Of a DNA stretch of 64,000 bases, positions 34,365 to 45,720 are shown in pieces. The stretch is from Siphonodentalium dalli. Its lineage: Eukaryota; Mollusca; Scaphopoda; Gadilida; Siphonodentaliidae. Both the position numbers and the translations under genes were made by a program. The stretch lies in the NCBI GenBank assembly GCA_032622095.1, contig CP136063.1:8413814-8477813 (forward strand), given 5' to 3'. The notes beneath the pieces were generated by a model. That model was not told where the DNA came from and searched no databases. It worked only from the letters and a program-made list of their open reading frames with translations. Positions within the stretch are counted from its first letter, which is position 1. Each line of letters begins with the position of its first letter.

Positions 34365-35093
34365 ATGTCTGAACAGAAACTTAAGAAGTTTATCAAAAGC
34401 CAGCACACCAGAAATAGGAGACTACAAACAAGGAAAGCATATATCATATCTGACAGTAAAGGAAACTACCTACAAAATCAGATATCATCATCGACGGAAA
34501 AATCGATTGTTTGGAAATCTACTCCAGGCTACAGAACCGACCACACAATCCTGTGGCTGGAAACTCACCTGAAAACCATAGCAGATCACTACAACGGCAG
34601 GGTATGGTTTTACATCTGGTTAGGAACTTGTGATCTCACCGACAAGAAGGGAAAGTTCATCGAGTTACACCCGAACGCTGAACTCTTAATACCAGAGGTA
34701 CTAGAGAAGCAATCCAAAATCCAAAATCTCATCGATAGCTTCACAGAGTGCAGAATAACCATATTGGAGATCCCAGCTTACTCCATAAAGCTATTCAACA
34801 AATCAAGAGGCCACAATCACCCAGAATGGTTTGAGGAAGACGACAACATACTCACCTCACTAATAAAGACACTAAATCAAGAGATAAGGAAGATAAACAC
34901 TTCAAACAGGACCTATTCTCCTAAATTCTCCAACGACCTATACGTCCGATCAAGCATCAAAAGAAAGAAGGTATCTCGCCATTATTACAACTTCTCGTTA
35001 TACACAGACGGCATCCACCCCGACAAGCTGTTAGCAAAAACCTGGCTTCGCCGTATAGCAGACCAAAGCGAGAAGGACTGCTGGGAACTCTAA
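34365..35093 (+). CDS. CR1-type LINE ORF1, SGNH/GDSL esterase-like protein
   Basis: An intact frame of 242 codons starting MSEQKLKKF. The blocks of an SGNH hydrolase are in order: YIISDSKGNYL (residues 26-36; Ser31 the nucleophile candidate), a Gly at TPGYRT (Gly55), WLGTCDLTD (85-93; the usual Asn of block III is Cys89), and YTDGIHPDKLL (213-223; Asp215 and His218 as the Asp-x-x-His pair). The N-terminus is basic and may bind RNA. Esterase-domain ORF1 proteins are known in CR1-like retrotransposons, where the enzyme's role in retrotransposition is unsettled. ORF2 follows 117 bp downstream. No frameshift or stop is present, so the copy could be young. The fold assignment is from motifs only; the Cys substitution may affect the oxyanion hole. 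Confidence 0.75.
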   Translation: MSEQKLKKFIKSQHTRNRRLQTRKAYIISDSKGNYLQNQISSSTEKSIVWKSTPGYRTDHTILWLETHLKTIADHYNGRVWFYIWLGTCDLTDKKGKFIELHPNAELLIPEVLEKQSKIQNLIDSFTECRITILEIPAYSIKLFNKSRGHNHPEWFEEDDNILTSLIKTLNQEIRKINTSNRTYSPKFSNDLYVRSSIKRKKVSRHYYNFSLYTDGIHPDKLLAKTWLRRIADQSEKDCWEL

Positions 35094-35097
35094 CCCC

Positions 35098-35210
35098 CAG
35101 GTCAGTATTAACATAGGTTAACACCTGCCTGTATGGTATACAGGTCAGTATTAACATAACAATAACAAATAACTATATAGTATACACCAATTGACAACCA
35201 CTCAGACAGC
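35098..35210 (+). other. ORF1-ORF2 spacer with direct repeats
   Basis: CAGGTCAGTATTAACATA occurs at 35098-35115 and 35141-35158, and CCTGTATGGTATACAGG forms a small hairpin between them. Such structure between LINE ORFs could affect reinitiation; no direct evidence. Confidence 0.45.
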
Positions 35211-36349
35211 ATGGACTTGTCACCAAGCTACTCTGAGAAAAACTGTCTTTTCAAAACCCACCTACTGCCACTGGGCAGCGACAAAGATCAAATGCCACCC
35301 AACAAGTTCTCGCGATCATTCAGACAGCATGGACTTGATACCAAGCTACGCCGAATGAGACCAAGAACTAAAAACACAGATCTGGCATACAGATTGATAC
35401 TACAACTGTTCATCTTAACATCCATAACTGCGTACCTCAACTCAGACAACCAGAAGACGTGGTACCACCAGCAGCTGGCACATAATCTAACAAACCCTCG
35501 ACTATCAACAGCACGAAGAGGTCCGATCACATGGCCAGATAACAAGAACCCATCTAAAACCATCTTCCTCCTGACATTGATGCTTGCAGGCGACATAGAG
35601 TCAAACCCCGGACCAGGGCTCGAAGAGAAGTTCCCATGTGGATACCGTGAATGTCTAGTAAAGTGGAACCAACAAGGAGTCTGTTGTGACGAATGCAGCA
35701 TTTGGTACCATCAATCATGCCTTGAGATGTCAGCAGGAGAATACAGCAACCTGCACAGAAAGAGCATCTCTTGGATTTGCTGCAAATGCGAAAGCATAAA
35801 TCTTGACAGCTTCACCTTCCACTCATATGAAGCTGACCCCAACATATATGAATGCCTCAACCTGGACTCAACCATCGACTCAGTTTCATCAGAGTCTGTC
35901 TTCAACCCAATGGAGGCAAGTACACCAGTACCACGAAATAGACCGATTAGCACACGGAACACCACCGGATCAACATCATCTCGTACTGGACCGTACAAAT
36001 TACCACCCAAGAGAAATATGAGGATAATGACAGTTAACTGCCACAGCATAAGAGACAAACACGCCGAACTAGCTGCATCACTGGAATACACCAAGCCAGA
36101 TATTGTAATAGGCACTGAATCATGGCTACAGGGAGTCAAACCTGGGAAAAACCCAACACCTGAGCACATCAAGTCAAGCGAAATTTTCCCAGAGAACTAT
36201 GCGTGCTACCGAAATGACAGAGTATCCACTGGAGGGGGCGTCTTCATCCTTGTCCACAAGAACTTAATATCAACGGAGCAACCACAACTGGTGACAGATA
36301 GCGAAATCAACTGGGTCAAGGTCAGATCAACATCCAGCAAGGACATACT
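35211..36349 (+). pseudogene. CR1-type LINE ORF2, 5' part (2A-like, PHD finger, endonuclease N-half), interrupted
   Basis: Order of parts in the frame from 35211: a basic N-terminal stretch, a hydrophobic segment KTIFLLTLMLA, the 2A-like motif GDIESNPGP (residues 127-135), a PHD finger (Cys143, Cys148, Cys159, Cys162, His167, Cys170, Cys190, Cys193), a Ser/Thr-rich linker, and an apurinic-type endonuclease from MRIMTVNCHSIRDK (residue 270) through DIVIGTESWL and GGGVFILVHK. At 36345-36349 (ATACT) the domain is cut by the 9.8-kb element and resumes in register at 46149. Reading past 36349 adds element sequence to a stop at 36539. The start may instead be Met28 (35292). The protein cannot be made intact from this copy unless the insertion is removed. 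Confidence 0.85.
35589..35615 (+). other. 2A-like ribosome-skipping motif in ORF2
   Basis: Codons for GDIESNPGP match the 2A consensus D-(V/I)-E-x-N-P-G-P. In known 2A sequences the Gly-Pro bond is not formed, so ORF2 would yield a short N-terminal product of about 134 residues and a downstream product starting at Pro135, just ahead of the PHD finger. Virus-like 2A sequences at the ORF2 N-terminus are documented in APE-type LINEs of sea urchins and molluscs. Activity here is inferred from the motif. Confidence 0.8.
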
Positions 36350-36499
36350 AGTCCAGTGCATTTATGAGAAAATAGGGCTGAACCTCAAAATAATTGCAAC
36401 ACAAAAGATTTTGTTTTATTTTGGTTGGGAACATCATAGACTTCAGCTAAAAATCAACAAAAATCTGAACATGCGAAATGGCCTTTTTGAGGCAAAAAG

Positions 36500-37080
36500 T
36501 GGCAAAAATGATGAAAAATTGGTGAAAAATGGAGATTAACATTTTTTGTTAATAACTCTTGATGTAAATATACAATTGTTATATTTTCACAATGATAAAC
36601 TGTGGTACAGTTGTATCCAAGATTTTGTATCATTTTATTCTATAAATATTGATGAAATTTGGGTCAAAAAGTTGAAAAATTTGCCAAAATTCAGTGAAAA
36701 ATGGAAGTCTACAATAACTCTTGATGCAGTTGTAAAATTGTCATAACTGGGCTTGGAACTATTGTTATATAGTTATATCCACAATTGTGGGTTTTTTTCA
36801 TGTTGTTACTACAAGCAAATAATCAAAATATTTTAGGGTGAAAAGATGTAAAAATGGCAAGAAATCAGAGAAAAATGGAATTTCACATTAACATGTTTTT
36901 GCATTAGAAAATTGCCATAGTTGGACTTGGACTGTTGTCAGTCAGTTATAAATGGGATTTTCCATCAATTTTGGGCCAGGTTGTGGTATCAATGACACTA
37001 AGTTGTCCATATCTTGTGGCAAAATAGTGAAAAGAGAAAAAATATAGAAATTCATTAAAAAATATATAGAATTTTGAAAA
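36500..37080 (+). repeat. About 172-bp diverged tandem repeat
   Basis: Units begin near 36528, 36699 and 36872 at AAAAATGGA(A/G), followed by AATAACTCTTGATG(C/T)A-type and GTCATAACTGGGCTTGGAACT-type blocks. A+T-rich, non-coding, possibly subterminal to the outer terminus at 36350. Confidence 0.6.
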
Positions 37081-37099
37081 AATAATAAGTCTGGATAGA

Positions 37100-37539
37100 T
37101 CATTCTGATTTTCTGATAAGGCATATGCACCTATTGCTTTTGCAGTCCGTTTTACATTTACAACGAATGATGTTCAGTAGTTCTTTTGGAGCTGGTGGTT
37201 CCTCACATTTGATAGGATTAAGCCGCCCATCCTTAACCTGCCATCCCCAATCAGTTGGTTCCAAATTAAGCCCTTCCAACACTGCACCTGGTGATAGTGT
37301 ATGTAAATGAAATCATTTTCTACCTAAAAGTCTGACACAGCAGGTTGCATGCATCACCTCTGGTCGGTGCTTTGGCAACAGTGATAAGCCACTGAAACAA
37401 GAGTTGTGGGTCGATGTGTACAACGTCGTTGTCGATCTTGAGAGACAGAGCACTCATTATTATTGCTTGGGATGTTCGCTTGAATACATAACTCATAACA
37501 TCTTTCCCTCCCATGTTCATAAGGATCTTCGTGCCTATT
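37100..37539 (-). pseudogene. Fragment of a transposon-associated CXC-type zinc protein
   Basis: Two minus-strand pieces. The first (about 37320-37539) reads IGTKILMNMGGKDVMSYVFK and LKIDNDVVHIDPQLLFQWLI, resembling a motif near the middle of large uncharacterised invertebrate proteins. The second (37100-37300) reads LEPTDWGWQVKDGRLNPIKC, PPAPKELLNIIRCKCKTDCK and SNRCICL, the start of a CXC (tesmin/TSO1-like) Cys cluster that usually ends those proteins. The middle is missing. The first piece runs directly into the internal terminus at 37540, so it is cut there. The family is widespread in mobile contexts; the resemblance is from memory of the pattern, not a search. Confidence 0.5.
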
Positions 37540-38490
37540 AGTCCAGTGCATTTATGAGAATAAAGTGCCAAACCTCAAACTAATTGCAACACAATGTTTC
37601 TTAGCAGGAATAAGTCTATTAACCAATTATAAACAACATACTAAAAATCAAAAAGGATCAAGAAAGGCGAAATTGATCAATTTTGTGAAATAAATAAAAA
37701 TAATTATAGCTTTTCAAGGATGTTTATAAAAAACTTTTTTTCACATGTGCTTCCATTTATACACAATCCAGATTACAGAACAGAAAACATTTTCCAGATA
37801 CGTTCAGAAATTTTCGAGTTATGTGCCTCCAAAATTGGGAGTTTGTCTAATTTCGGAGCCTCAATTTCTGAAGAATTAGCTAAAATCCATATTTTAGGGT
37901 CTAGTATTTTAAAAACTAGAGAACAATGAAGGGATATCTTACTGTTGTATTTATATAATAGTTGCCTCACTATATTGTGCACAAAAAATGATTTCTTTAT
38001 GCATCTATGATGTGTGTTCCATTGTATGGACTTAGCCAAATTTGCCTTGTGACACAGAACTGGTGTGATGAAATACCATATTTGAGGTCATACAACTCAA
38101 TAAATTGATATCCATATGCCCTGTTTTTCTCATAACCTCTTACGTATACTAGGTTAAATACACTGTGCTGGAATTGCTAAACACATATGTGCCATAATCA
38201 ACTTATGGCCCTATGAATCCTTTGTATTGACTCTTTTCCAAAAATGCCATTTTGGACTGTTTTGTGGTGTTTTTGTCCATTTAACAGTTTTTTTTGTGCA
38301 CAAATAGTAAACAACAATGAATACAATTAATGTTTAATGTGTAAAATCATTTGAACGTTCCTCCTAAAACACTTAGTGTTGGGAAAATATGATTACATTG
38401 GTTATGCCAATCAACAGTCACTGGATTTCACATATTTTTCAAGAAACTGACTCCAAATTTGAATGTTGATAATGGGGTAGGTGAAATCAC
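37540..38490 (+). repeat. Left arm of a long inverted repeat, about 0.95 kb
   Basis: It starts AGTCCAGTGCATTTATGAG. Its reverse complement, diverged by perhaps 15-20 percent, is found in two pieces: 45721-46148 (outer part) and 41270-41819 (inner part), separated by copy I. Matching blocks include TTTTATAAACATCC-type, GCCTCCAAAATTGG, TTATGCATCTATGAT, GTATGGAC and AAATGCCATTTT. Confidence 0.75.
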
Positions 38491-38680
38491 AAAGGCTATG
38501 ATCTTGTCACCATATTCTTGTCATTGGAGACAAAGGGTTGTTTTATTCCAGTTTGTGCAGATTATTCTTACATGGTAAACACTTTAGAACTTTAATAATT
38601 ATTAGATGTTTATTTAGAACTTTTATCAGCATGTTATATAGAACCAGCCCGAAATAATGATTCGCCATTGAGTTACAACA

Positions 38681-41136
38681 TGAAAGTGTCAATGACACTG
38701 TAGCTCAACTTGGAAAGGGAATAATTTAATATATTACAGTCAATGGAGCGATTAGGAATGTGGAAAGTTGAATGTCTAATACTAGTTTATAGACATGAAG
38801 AGAAAAGTAAAATCCAAGATGGCTGCTGGCGGCCATGTTTTCGGCCGAATGACCCCAAAATGAGTCGTTCCAATCTACATGTCATCGTTAACATCAATGA
38901 CAAATTTTATGGCGATCAGACAAAAGGTACGACCTGTAGCCCATGCTAAAGAATTTAGTCATACAAAGAGAAAATCCAAGATGGCTGCTGGCGGCCACGT
39001 TTTTTCGCCAAATGACCCCAAAATTACTCGTTCCCATCTACATATCAACATTAACATCCAGGACAAATTTCATGATGATCAGACGAATAGTACGACCTGT
39101 GGCCCGTGCTAATGGATTAAATTTTGAAATCCAAGATGGCCGCTGGCGGCCATGTTTTTTGTCCGAATGACCCCAAAATGACTCGTTCCCATTTACATTC
39201 CAATTTCAACAGCCATGAAAAATTTTATGATGATCAGACTAAAGGTACGACCTGTAGCCCGTGCTAAAGGATTTAGTCATACAAAGAGTAAAATCCAAGA
39301 TGGCTGCTGGCGGCCATCTTTTTTGGCCGAATGACCCCAAAATGACTCGTTCCCATCTACATGTCATTATTAACATTCATGAAAAATTTTATGATGATCA
39401 GACTAAAGATACAACCTGTAGCCCGTGCTAAAGGATTTAGTCATACAAAGAGTAAAATCCAAGATGGCTGCTGGCGACCATGTTTTTTGGCTGATTGACC
39501 CCAAAATTACTCGTTCCCATCTACATGTCATTGTTAACATCCATGACAAATTTTATGATGATCAGACTAAGGTACGACCTGCAGCCCGTGAAAGAATTTA
39601 GTCATACAAAGAGTAAAATCTAAGATGGTTGCTGGTGGCCATGTTTTTTGGCCGAATGACCCCAAAATTACTCGTTCCCATCTACATGTAAATATTATCA
39701 TCCATGACAAATTTCATGATGATCAGACAATCAGTACGACCTGTGGCCCGTGCTAATGGATTAAATTTTGAAATCCAAGATGGCCGCTGGCGGCCATGTT
39801 TTTTGTCCGAATGACCCAAAAATGACTCGTTCCCATCTACATTCCAATATCAACAGCCATGACAAATTTTATAATGATCAGACTAAAGGTACGACCTGTA
39901 GCCCGTGCTAAAGGATTTAGTCATACAAAGAGTAAAATCCAAGATGGCTGCTGACGGCCATGTTTTTTGGCCGAATGACCCCAAAATGACTCGTTCCCAT
40001 CTACATGTGATTATTAACATTCTTGACAAATTTTATGATGATCAGACTAAAAGTAGGACCTGTAGCCCGTGCTAAAGGATTTAGTCATGCAAAGAGTAAA
40101 ATCCAAGACGGCTGCTGGCGGCCATGTTTTTTGGCCGATTGACTCCAAAATGACTCGTTCCAATCTACATGTCATTGTTAACATCCATGACAAATTTTAT
40201 GATGATCAGACTAAAGGTACGACCTGTAGCCTGTGCTAAAGAATTTAGTCATACAAAGAGTAAAATCCAAGATGGCTGCTGGCGGCCATGTTTTTGGGCC
40301 GAATGACCCCAAAATTACTCGTTCCCATCTACATGTCAATATTAACATCCATGACAAATTTCATGATGATCAGACGAACAGTGCGACCTGTGGCCCGTGC
40401 TAATGGATTGAATTTTGAAAACAAAGATGGCCACTGGCGGCCATGTTTTTTGTCCGAATGACCCCAAAATGACTCGTTCCCATCTACATTCCAATTTCAA
40501 CAGCCATGATAAATTTCATGATAATCAGACTAAAGGTACGACCTGTAGCCCGTGCTAAAGGATTTAGTCATACAAAGAGTAAAATCCAAGATGGCGGCTG
40601 GCGGCCATGTTTTTTGCCCGAATAACCCAAAAATGACTCGTTCCCATCTACATGTCATTGTTAACATCCATGACAAATTTTATGACGATCTGACTAAAGG
40701 TACGACCTGTAGCCCGTGCTAAAGGATTTAGTCATGCAAAGAGTAAAATCGAAGATGGCTGCTGGCGGCCATGTTTTTTGGCCGAATGACCTCAAAATTA
40801 CTCGTTCCCATCTACATGTCAATATTAACATCCATGACAAATTTCATGACGATCAGATGAACAGTACGGCCTGTAGCCCGTGCTAATGGATTGAATTTTG
40901 AAATCTAAGATGGCCACTGGCGGCCATGTTTTTTTTCCGTATGACCCCAAAATGATTCATTCCGGTACAAATGTTGATGTCAACAGCTATGACAAATTTC
41001 ATAATGATCCGATCAAAGGTACAACCTGTAGCCTCTATTGTTGACGCCGCCCGTACACACGCACACACGCACACACGGACGACGGACGACAAAGCCATGG
41101 CAATAGCTCAAACTTTACAAAGTAAAGTTGAGCTAA
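38681..41136 (+). mobile_element. Satellite-bearing element, copy H
   Basis: A complete copy with start TGAAAGTGTCAATGACACTG, about 14 monomers, a tail CGCACACACGCACACACGGACG and end AAAGTTGAGCTAA. It lies in the loop between the two long arms of the 9.8-kb element. Its monomer order and private variants largely match copy I, so one may derive from the other or from a common master. Confidence 0.85.
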
Positions 41137-41269
41137 AAAAGGATCGTAGCTCTAAATATGAACATCAAACAGTAAACAGTTTACTCTGTATGAAATAATA
41201 AGGTTTCTAGGAGCTGGTGATGTTAAAGTTTTATGCATCAAGGTCCATATTTTCTAGATTTTGTCAATA

Positions 41270-41819
41270 TGGTTTCCCCTACCCCATTTTTCAGATATTC
41301 AAATTTGGCATCAGTTTCCAGAAAAATTAGTGAAATTCAGTGAAATTCATTGACATATCCAACATAAGGCATTTATTTCAACACTAAAGTGTTTCAGGAG
41401 GAAAGTTCAAATGGTTTTGCACATTAAACATACATTGTTTTTACAATTTATACACAAAAACCTTTAAAAATGAACAAAAAACATGCCAAAATGGCATTTT
41501 TAGATGAGTCAATTCTAAAGATTAATAGGGCCATAATTTGATTTTCTACACAATGATTTGGGAAATTCCTTTACAATGTGTTTAACGATGTATACTTAAG
41601 TGATTGTGAGAAAGACAGGGAATATGGATATATAATTATTGATTTGTATGACATCAAATATGCTATTTCATCACGCCGGTTCTGGACCACAGGCAAATTT
41701 GGCTGTCCATACAATGGTGGAACACACATTTTGTTTAAGAATATTTTTGTCCTCTCAATCATAGATGCATAAATAAATCATATTTTGTGCACAACCTAGA
41801 CAGGAAATGACTAAAACAA
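41270..41819 (-). repeat. Right long arm, inner part
   Basis: The reverse complement of about 37965-38490 (for example CAATGATTTGGG, AATAGGGCCATAAT, AAAATGGCATTTTTAGA, GTGTTTCAGGAGGAAA). It ends where copy I begins at 41820. Confidence 0.75.
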
Positions 41820-44800
41820 TGAAAGTGTCAATGACACTGTAGCTCAACTTGGAAATGGAATAATTTAATATATTACAGTCAATGGAGCGATTAGGAATGT
41901 GGAAAGTTGAATGTCTAATACTAGTTTATAGACATGAAGAGAAAAGTAAAATCCAAGATGGCTGCTGGCGAAAATGTTTTCGGCAGAATGACCCCAAAAT
42001 GAGTCGTTCCCATCTACATGTCATCGTTAACATCAATGACAAATTTTATGACGATCAGACTAAAGGTACGACCTGTAGCCCATGCTAAAGAATTTAGTCA
42101 TACAAAGAGTAAAATCCAAGATGGCTGCTGGCGGCCATGTTTTTTGGCCGATTGACCCCAAAATGACTCGTTCCAATCTACATGTCATTGTTAACATCCA
42201 TGACAAATTTTATGATGATCAGACTAAAGGTACGACCTGTAGCCCGTGCTAAAGAATTTAGTCACACAAAGAGTAAAATCCAAGATGGCTGCTGGCGGCC
42301 ACGTTTTTTCGCCAAATGACCCCAAAATTACTCGTTCCCATCTACATATCAACATTAACATCCAGGACAAATTTCATGATGATCAGACGAATAGTACGAC
42401 CTGTGGCCCGTGCTAATGGATTAAATTTTGAAATACAAGATGGCCGCTGGCGGCCATGTTTTTTGTCCGAATGACCCCAAAATGACTCGTTCCAATCTAC
42501 ATGTCATTGTTAACATCCATGACAAATTTTATGATGATCAGACTAAAGATACAACCTGTAGCCCGTGCTAAAGGATTTAGTCATACAAAGAGTAAAATCC
42601 AAGATGGCTGCTGGCGACCATGTTTTTTGGCCGATTGACCCCAAAATTACTCGTTCCCATCTACATGTCATTGTTAACATCCATGACAAATTTTATGATG
42701 ATCAGACTAAAGGTACGACCTGCAGCCCGTGATAAAGAATTTAGTCATACAAAGAGTAAAATCTAAGATGGCTGCTGGTGGCCATGTTTTTTGGCCGAAT
42801 GACCCCAAAATTACTCGTTCCCATCTACATGTAAATATTATCATCCATGACAAATTTCATGATGATCAGACAATCAGTACGACCTGTGGCCCGTGCTAAT
42901 GGATTAAATTTTGAAATCCAAGATGGCCGCTGGCGGCCATGTTTTTTGTCCGAATGACCCAAAAATGACTCGTTCCCATCTACATTCCAATATCAACAGC
43001 CATGACAAATTTTATAATGATCAGACTAAAGGTACGACCTGTAGCCCGTGCTAAAGGATTTAGTCATACAAAGAGTAAAATCCAAGATGGCTGCTGACGG
43101 CCATGTTTTTTGGCCGAATGACCCCAAAATGACTCGTTCCCATCTACATGTGATTATTAACATTCTTGACAAATTTTATGATGATCAGACTAAAAGTAGG
43201 ACCTGTAGTCCGTGCTAAAGGATTTAGTCATGCAAAGAGTAAAATCCAAGACGGCTGCTGGCGGCCATGTTTTTTGGCCGATTGACCCCAAAATGACTCG
43301 TTCCAATCTACATGTCATTGTTAACATCCATAACAAATTTTATGATGATCAGACTAAAGGTACGACCTGTAGCCCGTGCTAAAGAATTTAGTCATACAAA
43401 GAGTAAAATCCAAGATGGCTGCTGGCGGCCATGTTTTTGGGCCGAATGACCCCAAAATTACTCGTTCCCATCTACATGTCAATATTAACATCCATGACAA
43501 ATTTCATGACGATCAGATGAACAGTGCGACCTGTGGCCCGTGCTAATGGATTGAATTTTGAAAACAAAGATGGCCACTGGCGGCCATGTTTTTTGTCCGA
43601 ATGACCCCAAAATGAGTCGTTCCCATCTACATGTCATCGTTAACATCAATGACAAATTTTATGACGATCAGACTAAAGGTACGACCTGTAGCCCATGCTA
43701 AAGAATTTAGTCATACAAAGAGTAAAATCCAAGATGGCTGCTGGCGGCCATGTTTTTTGGCCGATTGACCCCAAAATGACTCGTTCCAATCTACATGTCA
43801 TTGTTAACATCCACGACAAATTTTATGATGATCAGACTAAAGGTACGACCTGTAGCCCGTGCTAAAGAATTTAGTCACACAAAGAGTAAAATCCAAGATG
43901 GCTGCTGGCGGCCACGTTTTTTCGCCAAATGACCCCAAAATTACTCGTTCCCATCTACATATCAACATTAACATCCAGGACAAATTTCATGATGATCAGA
44001 CGAATAGTACGACCTGTGGCCCATGCTAATGGATTAAATTTTGAAATACAAGATGGCCGCTGGCGGCCATGTTTTTTGTCCGAATGACCCCAAAATGACT
44101 CGTTCCCATCTACATGTCATTATTAACATTCATGAAAAATTTTATGATGATCAGACTAAAGATACAACCTGTAGCCCGTGCTAAAGGATTTAGTCATACA
44201 AAGAGTAAAATCCAAGATGGCTGCTGGCGACCATGTTTTTTGGCCGATTGACCCCAAAATTACTCGTTCCCATCTACATGTCATTGTTAACATCCATGAC
44301 AAATTTTATGATGATCAGACTAAAGGTACGACCTGCAGCCCGTGATAAAGAATTTAGTCATACAAAGAGTAAAATCTAAGATGGCTGCTGGTGGCCATGT
44401 TTTTTGGCCGAATGACCCCAAAATTACTCGTTCCCATCTACATGTAAATATTATCATCCATGACAAATTTCATGATGATCAGACAATCAGTACGACCTGT
44501 GGCCCGTGCTAATGGATTAAATTTTGAAATCCAAGATGGCCGCTGGCGGCCATGTTTTTTGTCCGAATGACCCAAAAATGACTCGTTCCCATCTACATTC
44601 CAATATCAACAGCCATGACAAATTTTATAATGATCAGACTAAAGGTACGACCTGTAGCCCGTGCTAAAGGATTTAGTCATACAAAGAGTAAAATCCAAGA
44701 TGGCTGCTGACGGCCATGTTTTTTGGCCGAATGACCCCAAAATGACTCGTTCCCATCTACATGTGATTATTAACATTCTTGACAAATTTTATGATGATCA

Positions 44801-45720
44801 GACTAAAAGTAGGACCTGTAGCCCGTGCTAAAGGATTTAGTCATGCAAAGAGTAAAATCCAAGACGGCTGCTGGCGGCCATGTTTTTTGGCCGATTGACC
44901 CCAAAATGACTCGTTCCAATCTACATGTCATTGTTAACATCCATAACAAATTTTATGATGATCAGACTAAAGGTACGACCTGTAGCCCGTGCTAAAGAAT
45001 TTAGTCATACAAAGAGTAAAATCCAAGATGGCTGCTGGCGGCCATGTTTTTGGGCCGAATGACCCCAAAATTACTCGTTCCCATCTACATGTCAATATTA
45101 ACATCCATGACAAATTTCATGATGATCAGACGAACAGTGCGACCTGTGGCCCGTGCTAATGGATTGAATTTTGAAAACAAAGATGGCCACTGGCGGCCAT
45201 GTTTTTTGTCCGAATGACCCCAAAATGACTCGTTCCCATCTACATTCCAATTTCAACAGCCATGACAAATTTTATGACGATCTGACTAAAGGTACGACCT
45301 GTAGCCCGTGCTAAAGGATTTAGTCATGCAAAGAGTAAAATCGAAGATGGCTGCTGGCGGCCATGTTTTTTGGCCGAATGACCTCAAAATTACTCGTTCC
45401 CATCTACATGTCAATATTAACATCCATGACAAATTTCATGACGATCAGATGAACAGTACGGCCTGTAGCCCGTGCTAATGGATTGAATTTTGAAATCTAA
45501 GATGGCCACTGGCGGCCATGTTTTTTTCCCGTATGACCCCAAAATGAATCATTCCGGTACAAATGTTGATTTCAACAGCTATGACAAATTTCATAATGAT
45601 CCGATCAAAGGTACGACCTGTAGCCTCTATTGTTGATGCCGCCCGTACACACGCACACACGGACGACGGACGACAAAGCCATGGCAATAGCTCAAACTTT
45701 ACAAAGTAAAGTTGAGCTAA
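41820..45720 (+). mobile_element. Satellite-bearing element, copy I, inserted in the right arm
   Basis: Starts TGAAAGTGTCAATG and ends AAAGTTGAGCTAA. It holds about 23 monomers. Both flanks are parts of the same long inverted arm, so the insertion post-dates the 9.8-kb element. The possible target duplication is at most CAA. Confidence 0.85.
42001..45226 (+). repeat. 1613-bp tandem duplication inside copy I
   Basis: The ten-monomer block at about 42001-43613 recurs at about 43614-45226 with few differences. Diagnostic variants such as GTCACACAAAGAG (42261 and 43874) and the GAGTCGTTCCCATC start (42001 and 43614) are 1613 bp apart. Confidence 0.8.

Noticed and set aside
34351-36172. Several overlapping frames around the CR1 ORFs on both strands
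   Set aside because: Shadows of ORF1 and ORF2: no motifs, while the chosen frames carry the SGNH, PHD, endonuclease and RT signatures.
36349-36746. C-terminal extension of the ORF2 5' part into the inserted element, and the 66-codon frame after it
   Set aside because: This is A+T-rich element sequence read by accident; the true continuation is at 46149.
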